Assembly: GCA_021159825.1 (NCBI GenBank)
Contig: JAGHDR010000119.1
Location: 1 to 13,346 of the forward strand
DNA from: Deltaproteobacteria bacterium
GTDB lineage: Bacteria > Desulfobacterota > DSM-4660 > Desulfatiglandales > Desulfatiglandaceae
DNA length: 13,346 nucleotides
Reading direction: 5' to 3'
Below, in pieces: positions 1 through 7,710 of the stretch. The notes below the pieces were generated by a model. It was not told the DNA's origin. It saw only the letters and a program-made list of their open reading frames with translations, and ran no database searches. Within the stretch, counting starts at the first letter, position 1; each line of letters begins with the position of its first letter. The translations under genes were made by a program, and so were the position numbers.

Positions 1-164
1 ATCCATACAATCTCATCCACTTTGTCCGATAAAGCAGCATCCGTTTCGCCATAATGGGCCACAGCCACCACACGCGTTCCCTGTTTCCTTGCCGCATCCG
101 CCACCAACAACGGGAACTGCCCGCCACCGGCAATCAGCCCGATGGTTTTATCCGGGGCCGACAT
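1..164 (-). CDS. lpxI: UDP-2,3-diacylglucosamine pyrophosphatase LpxI, N-terminal part (truncated by window edge)
   Basis: The first 54 codons of an LpxI (DUF1009) protein, beginning MSAPDKTIGLIAGGGQFPLL and continuing through VADAARKQG, VVAVAHYGE and the DKVDEIVW block typical of this family's N-terminal domain; the rest lies beyond base 1. LpxI hydrolyses UDP-2,3-diacylglucosamine to lipid X and UMP at the inner membrane face, the fourth step of lipid A synthesis. It replaces LpxH in many alpha- and deltaproteobacteria (family knowledge). The ATG overlaps the lpxA stop by one base (TGATG), with a GGGGTG about nine bases upstream as ribosome binding site, so translation is probably coupled to lpxA. 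The reading is short but distinctive, and the place directly after lpxA fits. Confidence 0.88.
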   Translation of the reverse strand, partial: MSAPDKTIGLIAGGGQFPLLVADAARKQGTRVVAVAHYGETDAALSDKVDEIVW

Positions 165-949
165 CACCGAATCACACCCCGTTTTGACCCGGCGAGGAAA
201 TCCAGAAGAATCTTCAACTCCGGTATCATCTCCAGTTCTTGCTTGACCTGCAAAATTCCCATATCCAGTCGCTTGTGATCTCGCCACAAAATCCGGTACG
301 CTTTTTTCAATACATCGATGGTTTCCTGAGAAAATCCTCTTCTTTTTAGGCCCCTCTGGTTGACACCATAAAGCCTGGCCCTTGGCCCGGCGGTGATCAT
401 ATAGGGGGGGACATCGCGATCAATTCCCGCTTTGGCACCCAGAAAAGCATGGGCACCGATTCTCACAAACTGCTGAACCGCCAGAAAAGCATTTAAAATG
501 GCGTACTCTCCGATATGGGTATGCCCGCCCAACGTAGCGCCGTTGCACAGAATCACCCAATCCGACAGCTGACAGTCGTGGGCCACATGGACATGCGCCA
601 TTAAATAGTTATGGTTTCCAACAACTGTCTCCCATTCCTCCTTGGTGGTGGCGCGATTGATGGTGACATATTCCCTAACGGTATTGTCATCGCCCATAAT
701 CAGGCGTGTCTCTTCATCACCATAACCCACGTCCTGGGGCGGTGTGCCGATAGAAGAAAAAGGATAAAGCCGGTTCCGCTTCCCTATGGTCGTATGGTCC
801 TCAATGGCCACATGAGCTCCGATCACGGTATCACGACCAATGGTCACATGGTCGCTCACACTGCTGAACGGACCGACCTTGACGCCCGAATCAATCCGCG
901 CATGGGGACTTATCGCCGCCAAAGGATGGATGTCTGTTAAATCACCCAA
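164..949 (-). CDS. lpxA: Acyl-[ACP]--UDP-N-acetylglucosamine O-acyltransferase LpxA
   Basis: LpxA transfers a 3-hydroxyacyl chain from ACP to the 3-position of UDP-GlcNAc, the first committed step of lipid A synthesis, as a cytosolic homotrimer. The left-handed beta-helix hexapeptides (for example VKVGPF, VTIGRD, TTIGKR) run through the first two thirds. The catalytic block AHVHVAHDC gives His124, matching E. coli His125, and the C-terminal helical domain has the GVNQRGLKRRGFS signature. I prefer the TTG at 949, which gives 261 residues (E. coli 262) and brings catalytic residues into register with E. coli; it overlaps fabZ by 8 bases. An ATG at 988 would add 13 residues encoded inside fabZ and without family resemblance. 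Oddities: the usual AVHQF reads AVQQF (Gln159 for E. coli His160), and the E. coli Gly173 acyl-ruler position reads Ala172. Function is secure; the exact start is not. Confidence 0.95.
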   Translation of the reverse strand: MGDLTDIHPLAAISPHARIDSGVKVGPFSSVSDHVTIGRDTVIGAHVAIEDHTTIGKRNRLYPFSSIGTPPQDVGYGDEETRLIMGDDNTVREYVTINRATTKEEWETVVGNHNYLMAHVHVAHDCQLSDWVILCNGATLGGHTHIGEYAILNAFLAVQQFVRIGAHAFLGAKAGIDRDVPPYMITAGPRARLYGVNQRGLKRRGFSQETIDVLKKAYRILWRDHKRLDMGILQVKQELEMIPELKILLDFLAGSKRGVIR

Positions 950-1367
950 TGGTTGCCACCATAACCGCCTCGGCGACCAGATGACCATCCACGAGGGATT
1001 TTCCCGCTATCTTCCATACCTTTGAGCCTGTTCTCAGCGCTTCGATTTCAAGTCGGATCTGGTCACCGGGAACCACCGGTTTTCTGAATTTCACTTTGTC
1101 TATGGCCACAAATCGGATGGGGTTGGCGTTTTCTCTTTCCATGATGCCGGGAATGGACAAACGCGCCATGATCCCACCAACCTGCGCCATGGCCTCAATA
1201 ATGAGAACTCCCGGCATAATAGGCTCACCCGGGAAATGGCCTTGAAAGAAAGGCTCATTGGCCGTTACATTTTTGATGCCCACAACCTTTTTATAGGGCT
1301 CCAGCTCGATAATCCGGTCCACCAACAAAAAAGGATAGCGATGGGGAAGAATTTCGGTGATTTCCAT
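942..1367 (-). CDS. fabZ: 3-hydroxyacyl-[ACP] dehydratase FabZ
   Basis: FabZ dehydrates 3-hydroxyacyl-ACP in fatty-acid elongation and so competes with LpxA and LpxD for the same acyl donors, the usual explanation for its place between their genes. The protein is a single hot-dog domain of 141 residues: LPHRYPFLLVDRI at the N-terminus, then QGHFPGEPIMPGVLIIEAMAQ-type active site (written here in parts: GHFPG with His44; IIEAMAQ with Glu58). The start is set at ATG 1367 because MEITEILPHRYPF matches the family start. The frame stays open upstream to an ATG at 1454, but those 29 residues are encoded by a repeat and hairpin and look unnatural. No Shine-Dalgarno sequence precedes 1367; the leader there is the repeat element, so initiation may depend on coupling to lpxD or be weak. 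Confidence 0.95.
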   Translation of the reverse strand: MEITEILPHRYPFLLVDRIIELEPYKKVVGIKNVTANEPFFQGHFPGEPIMPGVLIIEAMAQVGGIMARLSIPGIMERENANPIRFVAIDKVKFRKPVVPGDQIRLEIEALRTGSKVWKIAGKSLVDGHLVAEAVMVATIG

Positions 1368-1392
1368 ATATGTCAAAGGAAGTTCAATCGAT

Positions 1393-1462
1393 GGGCAGGC
1401 ACGAAGGCCGGCCCCTACTCCGTCATCCGTCATCTGTCGTCCGACCTCCGTCATCTGTCATC
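1393..1462. repeat. Composite repeat: GC-rich hairpin plus six heptanucleotide units in the lpxD/fabZ junction
   Basis: Bases 1421-1462 are six seven-base units in a row: CGTCATC, CGTCATC, TGTCGTC, CGACCTC, CGTCATC, TGTCATC. Just beside them, 1393-1414 forms a small hairpin: GGGC and GGC pair with GCC and GCCC around a six-base loop (ACGAAG on the plus strand) with one A/G mismatch. The array holds the lpxD stop codon and encodes the last 12 or so residues of LpxD; the hairpin lies in the 5' leader of fabZ. Such short period-seven arrays resemble the STRR heptamer repeats known from cyanobacteria, and REP-like GC palindromes are common in bacterial junctions. No transposase or direct target duplication is visible. 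Confidence 0.8.
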
Positions 1463-2481
1463 CGGCTTTCCAATTCCCGAACTTGTTTCTCAAGACGCCG
1501 CAAGCGGTCGCTGAATTGCGGCAGCCGGGCAATCATGACCGTAGACCTGAGCCAGAGACGGTGATCGATAGCCGGAGTTCCGGAAACCACGCCGCCGGCG
1601 GGAATCGACTTTGCCACACCGGACTGGGACCCCACCATGGCCCCATCTCCAATCTCCATGTGATCAATCACGCCGACCTGCCCCCCAATAACCACCCCCC
1701 GTCCTAACTGAGAGCTCCCCGAAATCCCCGCAAGCGCCACAATGATGGAATGCTCTCCGATCACCACGTTGTGGGCAATCTGAACCAGATTGTCGGTTTT
1801 GACACCTTCTTTAATCCAGGTCTTACCGAACGCGGCACGATCAATACAGTTATTGGCGCCGATCTCAACATGATCGTCAATCTGAACGATCCCGGTCTGT
1901 GGAACTTTAACGGATGATGAACCATTCCGTACAAAACCGAACCCGTCGCTCCCGATGGTGGCACCGGCATGAACAATCACATCATTACCAATAACACAAT
2001 CCCGCAGGACCGTTACATTGGGATACAAAATGCTCCTTTTGCCGATCTTTACCCCTTCATCAATAACAACCCCCGGAAAGAGCGTGGTCCCATCATCGAT
2101 TTCGGAATCCTCACCCACATAAACCATCGGGAAAATTGATACATCTTCTCCCAATCGGCAGTTCTCGCCGATAAAGGCATCAGCGCTGATCCCTGGATAT
2201 CGGGTGGGCGGCATAGCAAAAATCACCGCGATTTTCGAATAGGCCAGTTCCACGTGGGGGGTTACCACCTGCGGCCCCCTGAATTCGTCGTTTATCTCAG
2301 AAACCAGCAAGGCACCGGCCTTCGTGTTTTTCAGACTCTCACCATAACGGCGATCCGAAAAAAAAGAAATCTCCGAAGGGCCGGCCTGATCAAGGGAGTT
2401 AATACCCGTAATAACAAAGTTTTCATCGCCGATGCACTCTCCAGTTACAATTTCCGCCACTTTTATTAACGGTATTTCCAA
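1423..2481 (-). CDS. lpxD: UDP-3-O-(3-hydroxyacyl)glucosamine N-acyltransferase LpxD
   Basis: LpxD adds the second 3-hydroxyacyl chain, N-linked at position 2, to UDP-3-O-acyl-GlcN (third lipid A step; cytosolic trimer). The 352 residues show the N-terminal uridine-binding domain (about 1-100, with ISFFSDRRY and GALLV), then a hexapeptide beta-helix (about 100-300) with the catalytic IAHN (His237) and the GSDGFGF motif at 178-184, then a C-terminal helix RLRRLEKQVRELESR. The start is TTG at 2481, supported by AGGAG ten bases upstream; the family motif spacing agrees. It begins 13 bases after the skp stop. The last residues (MTDDGGRTTDDG) come from the heptamer repeat at 1421-1462 and are not part of the family; the body without them is about 340 residues, the E. 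coli length. Confidence 0.96.
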   Translation of the reverse strand: MEIPLIKVAEIVTGECIGDENFVITGINSLDQAGPSEISFFSDRRYGESLKNTKAGALLVSEINDEFRGPQVVTPHVELAYSKIAVIFAMPPTRYPGISADAFIGENCRLGEDVSIFPMVYVGEDSEIDDGTTLFPGVVIDEGVKIGKRSILYPNVTVLRDCVIGNDVIVHAGATIGSDGFGFVRNGSSSVKVPQTGIVQIDDHVEIGANNCIDRAAFGKTWIKEGVKTDNLVQIAHNVVIGEHSIIVALAGISGSSQLGRGVVIGGQVGVIDHMEIGDGAMVGSQSGVAKSIPAGGVVSGTPAIDHRLWLRSTVMIARLPQFSDRLRRLEKQVRELESRMTDDGGRTTDDG

Positions 2482-2496
2482 GGATTTCTCTCTCCT
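2482..2496 (-). promoter_or_regulatory. Ribosome binding site that fixes the TTG start of lpxD
   Basis: AGGAG (2496-2492) lies ten bases before the TTG start and overlaps the TAG stop of skp (TAGGAG), so ribosomes finishing skp are placed at the lpxD start. There is no ATG nearby in frame that would give a complete N-terminal domain. Confidence 0.65.
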
Positions 2497-3019
2497 ATTG
2501 CTTCATCTTGTCGTAGGCCTTGATTACCTGAGCGGTGATATCAATGGTATCATCGTTGTAAATAAGCCCCACGGTACCCTGTTCCAGGATAATCGTATAT
2601 CCCGCTTTCTTCGCGATCTTCTCAACAACCTTCTCGATCTCCCTGCCAACCTTGCGCGTGGCCTCAAACTCTGCGTCTTTCATTTCCTGGGTGACTTCGC
2701 CAACCATGTATTTATAGTGACGGGTCAACTTCCCCAGTTCCATTTCCTTGTCTTCTTTGGCGTCAAGGCTCAACATCATACTCTGCTTCTGTAGGTCTTT
2801 TTGCAGCTTTTCAATCTGCTGTCTTTCACCATCCAATTTTTTTTGATACAGGTTATATTTTTTCTTTAGTCCCTCCTTGATCCGCTGGAAATTTGCCGAC
2901 CGCTGCTGAAGCCGCTTCATGTCCAGCACGCCGATCTTGACCCCGCCGGCAAAAGCGACTGTATACTGCATGGAAAACAAGAACGCCGTACCCAATAAAA
3001 CCCAAAAAATCTTTTTCAT
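2495..3019 (-). CDS. skp: Periplasmic outer-membrane-protein chaperone Skp/OmpH
   Basis: A 174-residue OmpH/Skp-family protein. Skp trimers hold unfolded outer-membrane proteins in the periplasm and deliver them to the BamA machine. A signal peptide is clear: MKK, a hydrophobic core through about residue 20, and a likely cut after AFA at 24. The mature protein starts with the short strand VKIGVLDMKRL, continues with a long charged coiled-coil hairpin (about 40-125, rich in K, E and Q) and ends with the strand-helix YTIILEQGTVGLIYNDDTIDIT and a short helix. The ATG has AGGGG six bases upstream. It lies 36 bases after bamA, the usual bamA-skp-lpxD order of proteobacteria. Confidence 0.93.
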   Translation of the reverse strand: MKKIFWVLLGTAFLFSMQYTVAFAGGVKIGVLDMKRLQQRSANFQRIKEGLKKKYNLYQKKLDGERQQIEKLQKDLQKQSMMLSLDAKEDKEMELGKLTRHYKYMVGEVTQEMKDAEFEATRKVGREIEKVVEKIAKKAGYTIILEQGTVGLIYNDDTIDITAQVIKAYDKMKQ

Positions 3020-3055
3020 TTTAATCCCCTCATAATATGGTTTTTCGTTATCTGC

Positions 3056-5779
3056 TTACATTACACCGCCAATGCTGAATTCCCATTTTCCTGTTCCCTC
3101 ATCCTCCATTTTATCCAACTTCCATCCATACTCCAGACGAAGCGGGCCCAGTGGCGAATACCATCGCACGCCGGCGCCCACCGATTTTTTAAGACCACTG
3201 AAATTATAGTTTTCAGCAGAAGTCCACACATTACCGGCATCAAAAAATACGACACCCATCAAACCCTGCTCCATGAGCAATGGAAAATTGTATTCCACAT
3301 TATAGCACATCATTTTTTCGCCACCAATATAATCGCCTGTTTTCGGATCGATGGGCGAAAGGGTCTGATAATCGTAACCGCGAACCGTATTGATGCCACC
3401 CAGGAAAAATTTCTGGTAAGTAGACAGCTTGCCCCGGTCGTTAATATATCCCCATCGACCCTGCACCATGAACACCGTATCCCAGAACAAGGGAAAAAAC
3501 CACGCCGTTCTCAAACGATATTTGGTGAATTGTTCATCTCCGCTCAGGAATCCCCCGGCATACTGAACGGAACCATCATTGATGGACCCCCGGGTGGTAT
3601 TGAATGTCCGGTCCCTGCTGTCCCGCTTGAGAAAAAGTGTAAGACTGCTGGTTATATTGTTGCCGGTCATGTCTTTGAGTACTTGCGAAGCCCCCTCGGA
3701 AACATCACTGATATCGGCATGGTCATAGCCATACATGAGGGTAACCCGGGTGTAGTCTAAATAGAGCGGTGCGCCAAGAGAAAGTCGGGTGCCATAACTG
3801 GCCCGGCTGTAGTTTGAATATTCCTGCCGAAACTTGTAAATATCAGTCCCCAGAGAGAGGCGCGTATCAAAAAGCCAGGGTTCCAGAAACCGGATGTTGA
3901 ACTCCGTATTCCTTCCACCGATTCTGGCCGAAGCCATCAAACGCTGTCCATACCCCATGAAATTTTCATCGGCAACCTCAAATGTCACAAATGCCGAATA
4001 GGCCGAGCTGTACCCGGCGCCCACGCTGAACGTCCGGGTTCCCTTCTCTTTGACGTCCACGTTCAAATCCATCAAATCGTCACGACTACCCTTCTTGGTA
4101 TGGAGCTGCACATCCTCAAAAAACCCTAGACGCCTCAAATTTTCAGAGCTTCGCTTCAGACCCTGTCCGCTAAAGTAGTCGCCCTCTATAACATTCAGCT
4201 CACGCCTGATAACCTTGTCTCTCGTGTGCTGATTCCCGGTTATGGTGATGCGCTCAAAACGGACTTTGGCACCTTTTGAGATCTGGTACGTGATATCGGC
4301 CAGATGGTTTTCATCGTCCTCCTTGATAATCGGCTTGATCTCTGCGTAGGCAAACCCCTGATTGGCATAAATATCCTGCAGACGGATCATATCATTTCGA
4401 ACGGTCTCCCGGTTGAAAACCTTTTCCTTGCCGATATTGACCTGCTTTAAGAGCTCATCAGCGGGCTCGATAAGATCCCCCGCAACATTCACATTTTCAA
4501 CCTCATACCGCTCACCTTCATCGATATCAATGGAAACCACCAATCCCTTGATTTTGTCGTCATAATAGACTTTTGGTTCCCCCACTTTGGTCTTGATGAA
4601 ACCATGATTATGGTAAAAGCCGGTAATCTTATGCGCATCAAATTCCAGCTTTTTGTTATCCAGAATACCCGCCTTGGTAATCCAGGAAAGAAACCACTTT
4701 TCACTGGTTTCCATCATATCCCTGAGCTCATCGCCATCATAGGCCTTGTTCCCCTTAAACTCGATCTTCAGAATGTAAACCTTGTCATTTTCCTTAATGT
4801 CGTACTTCAGCAAAACCTCGTTGTTGGGGAGGGTTTCAGTGGTCTCCTTGATCTCGCCATTGTAATAACCCTTTTCCTTGTAAAAATCATAAAGACGATT
4901 GACACTTTGCTTGATGGCATTAAAATCCAGAATGGAATACAAATTGATCCCGAGCTCCTTCTGAAGATCTTCATCATCAAACTCATCATTGCCCACAAAC
5001 ACGATCTTGCCCACAGATGACTTTTCAACCACATTAAAGGTAATCACTTTTCCTGCCGGACCGTCGGACACATCCATGGTTATATCTTTGAAAAATCCCA
5101 TTTTGTAGATGTCGCGAAGATCCTTGTCCAATTTATCCAGGTCCAGCCTGTCCCCGGGATCCGTACCCACAACAGCCAGAATAGCGGCCTTTTCGATGCG
5201 CCGATTGCCTGCCACATGGACGGAATCCACCTGAGGGACTCCGGTAACCCGATCTTCAACACTCAAAGCCAGTCGTTTCACCGACTCCGGAACCTCATCC
5301 ATATCCTCAATAACCTGAAAGATAAAAAAAGGCATCTTTTTACCCGAAACATCAACGACTTTCAGGTCGATACTCCCCTTGTCGCCGATCTGGGTCATAC
5401 TCCCTTTCACCACCCAATCAGCCATAAACCGATTTCCCAGGCGAACCAACGCTTTATCCCGGAGAACTTTTGAAAAAACAATCGGGTCTTTATTGATGGT
5501 ATCGGGGGAAATCGTTTTGAAACCGTTTTGTTTCATCCTGAATGAGAGCATCTTCTGCAATCCAACTTGAAGATGGGCAAAGGATTTGGCGGCATTGATT
5601 TGAAACGGCAGAATACAGACGGTTCCTTTCTTTTCCCGGGCGGGGGCCTCCACGACTCCGAAACAGAAAACCATGAGAACCAATAAAAAAGCCCGGGATA
5701 AAACGGTGAAGGCCTTTCTTCCATATTCATCAATAAAGAACAACAAAAAGTGTTTGATACGCCTAGCGAATTCGACCAT
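3056..5779 (-). CDS. bamA: Outer-membrane protein assembly factor BamA with an extra TolB-like N-terminal domain
   Basis: BamA (Omp85) folds and inserts beta-barrel proteins into the outer membrane. From the ATG at 5779 the protein is 907 residues, about 100 longer than E. coli BamA. In order: a long basic n-region and signal sequence (hydrophobic core about 29-43, likely cut after EAPA); an additional domain (about 52-149) with [26 protein letters not shown] and LKVVDVSGK, resembling the N-terminal fold of TolB/FlgO-type proteins; five POTRA domains (about 183-254, 255-332, 333-423, 424-502, 504-579); and the barrel (about 583-907) with the lid-lock motif VRGY at 799-802. The barrel ends FSIGGVM, with Met in the place of the usual terminal aromatic residue. 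The start overlaps lolD by 17 bases. A TTG at 5782 would add one residue, but GGAG seven bases before the ATG favours the latter. Confidence 0.96.
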   Translation of the reverse strand: MVEFARRIKHFLLFFIDEYGRKAFTVLSRAFLLVLMVFCFGVVEAPAREKKGTVCILPFQINAAKSFAHLQVGLQKMLSFRMKQNGFKTISPDTINKDPIVFSKVLRDKALVRLGNRFMADWVVKGSMTQIGDKGSIDLKVVDVSGKKMPFFIFQVIEDMDEVPESVKRLALSVEDRVTGVPQVDSVHVAGNRRIEKAAILAVVGTDPGDRLDLDKLDKDLRDIYKMGFFKDITMDVSDGPAGKVITFNVVEKSSVGKIVFVGNDEFDDEDLQKELGINLYSILDFNAIKQSVNRLYDFYKEKGYYNGEIKETTETLPNNEVLLKYDIKENDKVYILKIEFKGNKAYDGDELRDMMETSEKWFLSWITKAGILDNKKLEFDAHKITGFYHNHGFIKTKVGEPKVYYDDKIKGLVVSIDIDEGERYEVENVNVAGDLIEPADELLKQVNIGKEKVFNRETVRNDMIRLQDIYANQGFAYAEIKPIIKEDDENHLADITYQISKGAKVRFERITITGNQHTRDKVIRRELNVIEGDYFSGQGLKRSSENLRRLGFFEDVQLHTKKGSRDDLMDLNVDVKEKGTRTFSVGAGYSSAYSAFVTFEVADENFMGYGQRLMASARIGGRNTEFNIRFLEPWLFDTRLSLGTDIYKFRQEYSNYSRASYGTRLSLGAPLYLDYTRVTLMYGYDHADISDVSEGASQVLKDMTGNNITSSLTLFLKRDSRDRTFNTTRGSINDGSVQYAGGFLSGDEQFTKYRLRTAWFFPLFWDTVFMVQGRWGYINDRGKLSTYQKFFLGGINTVRGYDYQTLSPIDPKTGDYIGGEKMMCYNVEYNFPLLMEQGLMGVVFFDAGNVWTSAENYNFSGLKKSVGAGVRWYSPLGPLRLEYGWKLDKMEDEGTGKWEFSIGGVM

Positions 5780-6482
5780 CAATCAACTCCATTTTTTTTG
5801 ACATCTTTTCCGCCAATTTCCGGTTGTGGGTGGCAATGACCATGGCAACTCCCGCCTCCCGGTTCAGGCGAAAAAGCAGCTCGGCAATCTCCTCACCGGT
5901 CGCCCAATCCAGATTTCCCGTAGGCTCATCCCCCAGAATCAACCTGGGACTCATAATCAGCGCCCGCGCAATGGCCACACGCTGTTGCTCTCCACCGGAA
6001 AGCTCCCCGGCCCGATGGGTCATACGCCTTTCCAAACCCACACTGCAAAGCACATCTTCAGCCATATGCATCGCCTGCTTTCTGGAATGCCTGGCAATCA
6101 AAGCCGGCATCATGGCGTTTTCCAACGCATTTAATTCAAGCAACAAATGATGAAACTGAAACACAAAACCAATCTCCCGGTTTCGCAAACGGGACAAACT
6201 CCGCTGGTCCATTTCATAAATGTCAAAACCGTTGAACTTGACGGTTCCAGCCGTAGGCGGGTCCAGGCTCCCCATAATGTTGAGCAGGGTTGATTTTCCC
6301 ACGCCTGACGCACCGGTGACCGCCAGGCTGTCGCCGGGATAAAGTTCCAGATCAATCCCTTTCAAAACCTCAATGGTATCGCCTAAATGCACAAAAGACT
6401 TGCTTACCTCATCAAAGGTCAACATGGGCGAACGGGAAATCCCTTCGGTCCGTAAGATGCTCTCGTTTAAGCGATCATTCAT
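5763..6482 (-). CDS. lolD: Lipoprotein-releasing ABC transporter ATP-binding protein LolD
   Basis: The ATPase of the Lol system, which frees outer-membrane lipoproteins from the inner membrane for the periplasmic carrier LolA. The 239 residues contain Walker [10 protein letters not shown] (57-65), Q-loop Gln109 in FVFQF, the ABC signature LSGGEQQR (161-168), Walker B LILGDEP with catalytic Glu186, the D-loop NLD (190-192) and the switch His219 in ATHN. All residues needed for ATP hydrolysis are present. Compared with common LolD the N-terminus is some 20 residues longer before [10 protein letters not shown]; a later Met20 is a possible start, but GGAG ten bases before ATG 6482 supports the long form. 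It overlaps lolC/E by 8 bases and bamA by 17, so the three are almost certainly co-translated. The macrolide exporter MacB ATPase is similar; the neighbour decides for LolD. Confidence 0.94.
   Translation of the reverse strand: MNDRLNESILRTEGISRSPMLTFDEVSKSFVHLGDTIEVLKGIDLELYPGDSLAVTGASGVGKSTLLNIMGSLDPPTAGTVKFNGFDIYEMDQRSLSRLRNREIGFVFQFHHLLLELNALENAMMPALIARHSRKQAMHMAEDVLCSVGLERRMTHRAGELSGGEQQRVAIARALIMSPRLILGDEPTGNLDWATGEEIAELLFRLNREAGVAMVIATHNRKLAEKMSKKMELIDGRIR
5780..5790 (-). promoter_or_regulatory. Ribosome binding site of bamA inside lolD
   Basis: GGAG at 5790-5787 stands seven bases before ATG 5779, within the last codons of lolD. The spacing is good for the ATG and too short (four bases) for the neighbouring TTG at 5782. 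Confidence 0.55.
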
Positions 6483-7698
6483 ACCGGAAGGACTCCACGG
6501 GATTCAACCTTGATGCATACCACGCCGGATAAAGGGTCGCCAGAAATGAAATGACCACCGCCGAGGCTGCCACAATGGAAACATCCGAGACTGAAACTTG
6601 AACCGGCAGTTTGGACATGTAGTAAACATCGGAGGGAAGGTTGATAAACTTATACCGGCTCAACAGATAGCATAAGCCGAGCCCGGAGAAAAGACCGACG
6701 ATGGTTCCAATAACGCCGACCAGAATACCCTGGAGCATGAAGATACTCATAATGCTGCGGGCGGAAGCGCCCATGGCCCTCAAAATGGCCACATCCCGCG
6801 TCTTTTCCATGACCACCATCACCAATGTGCTGATAATATTCAGGGCGCCGACTAAAACAATCATGGTCAGGATGACGAACATGGTGAGTTTTTCAAGCTT
6901 GAGCGCCGAAAAAAGGCTTCGATTCATGAGCTTCCAGTCTTTGGTCCAGTAAGGATATCCCAATGACTTCTTGATTTTTTTCGCAATAATATCCGACTGA
7001 TAAACCTCCTTTACTTTTAACTCAAGCCCCGTCACACTGTCACCCAGGGCCAGAAAACGTTGGGCTTCCCCAAGCGAAATATATACCATCGAAGCATCAT
7101 ATTCATACATACCGGAATCAAAAATGGCGGTCACGGTGAACCTTTTGGTGTTGGGCGTCCTACCTAAAGGGGTCAATTTCCCCTCGGGTGAAATCACCGT
7201 CACCAGGCTTCCGGTGGCGGCGCCGATCTGCTTGGCCAATTCGCTTCCGATGATGATCGAGGGAATGCCGTTTTCAGCTTCACCCAAGGACGACGGGGAC
7301 CCTTCCTTGATCATTTTATCAAAGCTGACCACCCGGGCGGCACTTTCGGGATCCACCCCCCGCAGTACGGCGCCGGAAACCCTTCCTGAATTATTGAGCA
7401 TCACCTGGGTGTAGATGAAAGGGGTTATGGCCACCACCCCGTCCATCTTTTTTACCTTTTCAGCAACCTCTTGGTAACCGTTGAAAATCCCGCTGAGGTT
7501 CAGCACCAGGACATGGGAATTCACACCCAATATTTTGCTCATGAGGTCCGATCTGAACCCATTCATCACGGAAAGTACCACCACCAACGCCATGACGCCT
7601 ACCATCACGCCCAGCACGGAAATAATGGTAATAACGGAAATAAAGCGCTGTTTCCGCTTGGCTTTCAGATATCGAAGTCCTAAGAATAACTCATACAT
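6475..7698 (-). CDS. lolC: Lipoprotein-releasing ABC transporter permease, LolC/LolE family
   Basis: The membrane subunit that extracts lipoproteins and hands them to LolA. The 407 residues show the family layout: ELFLGLRYLKAKRK at the N-terminus, TM1 (about 20-44), a large periplasmic domain (about 45-265), and TM2-TM4 (about 271-296, 319-344, 371-391) ending with the FtsX-like [19 protein letters not shown] block. The coupling segment MEKTRDVAILRAMGAS (297-312) that contacts LolD is clear. The periplasmic stretch EGKLTPLGRTPNTKRF (172-187) lies where the proline-bearing LolA-binding hook of LolC sits. Only one permease gene is here, so it may act as a homodimer (as proposed for LolF-type proteins) or pair with a paralogue elsewhere. 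It starts 12 bases after the lysS stop and has no strong Shine-Dalgarno sequence, so translational coupling is likely. Confidence 0.94.
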   Translation of the reverse strand: MYELFLGLRYLKAKRKQRFISVITIISVLGVMVGVMALVVVLSVMNGFRSDLMSKILGVNSHVLVLNLSGIFNGYQEVAEKVKKMDGVVAITPFIYTQVMLNNSGRVSGAVLRGVDPESAARVVSFDKMIKEGSPSSLGEAENGIPSIIIGSELAKQIGAATGSLVTVISPEGKLTPLGRTPNTKRFTVTAIFDSGMYEYDASMVYISLGEAQRFLALGDSVTGLELKVKEVYQSDIIAKKIKKSLGYPYWTKDWKLMNRSLFSALKLEKLTMFVILTMIVLVGALNIISTLVMVVMEKTRDVAILRAMGASARSIMSIFMLQGILVGVIGTIVGLFSGLGLCYLLSRYKFINLPSDVYYMSKLPVQVSVSDVSIVAASAVVISFLATLYPAWYASRLNPVESFRYE

Positions 7699-7710
7699 GA
7701 GCGAAACGGC

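Noticed and set aside
54..278. Plus-strand open frame of 74 codons
   Set aside because: It lies antisense over the lpxI start and lpxA end, has no family motif, and the minus-strand proteins there are well recognised.
950..988. LpxA starting at ATG 988 (274 residues)
   Set aside because: The additional 13 residues (MVIWSPRRLWWQP) are a shifted reading of the fabZ 3' end; the TTG at 949 gives the family length and catalytic register.
1368..1454. FabZ starting at ATG 1454 (170 residues)
   Set aside because: The added 29 residues are translated repeat and hairpin; MEITEILPHRYPF at 1367 matches the family start.
4604..5020. Plus-strand open frame of 138 codons inside bamA
   Set aside because: Antisense shadow of a region that encodes clear POTRA domains; no recognisable motif or ribosome binding site.
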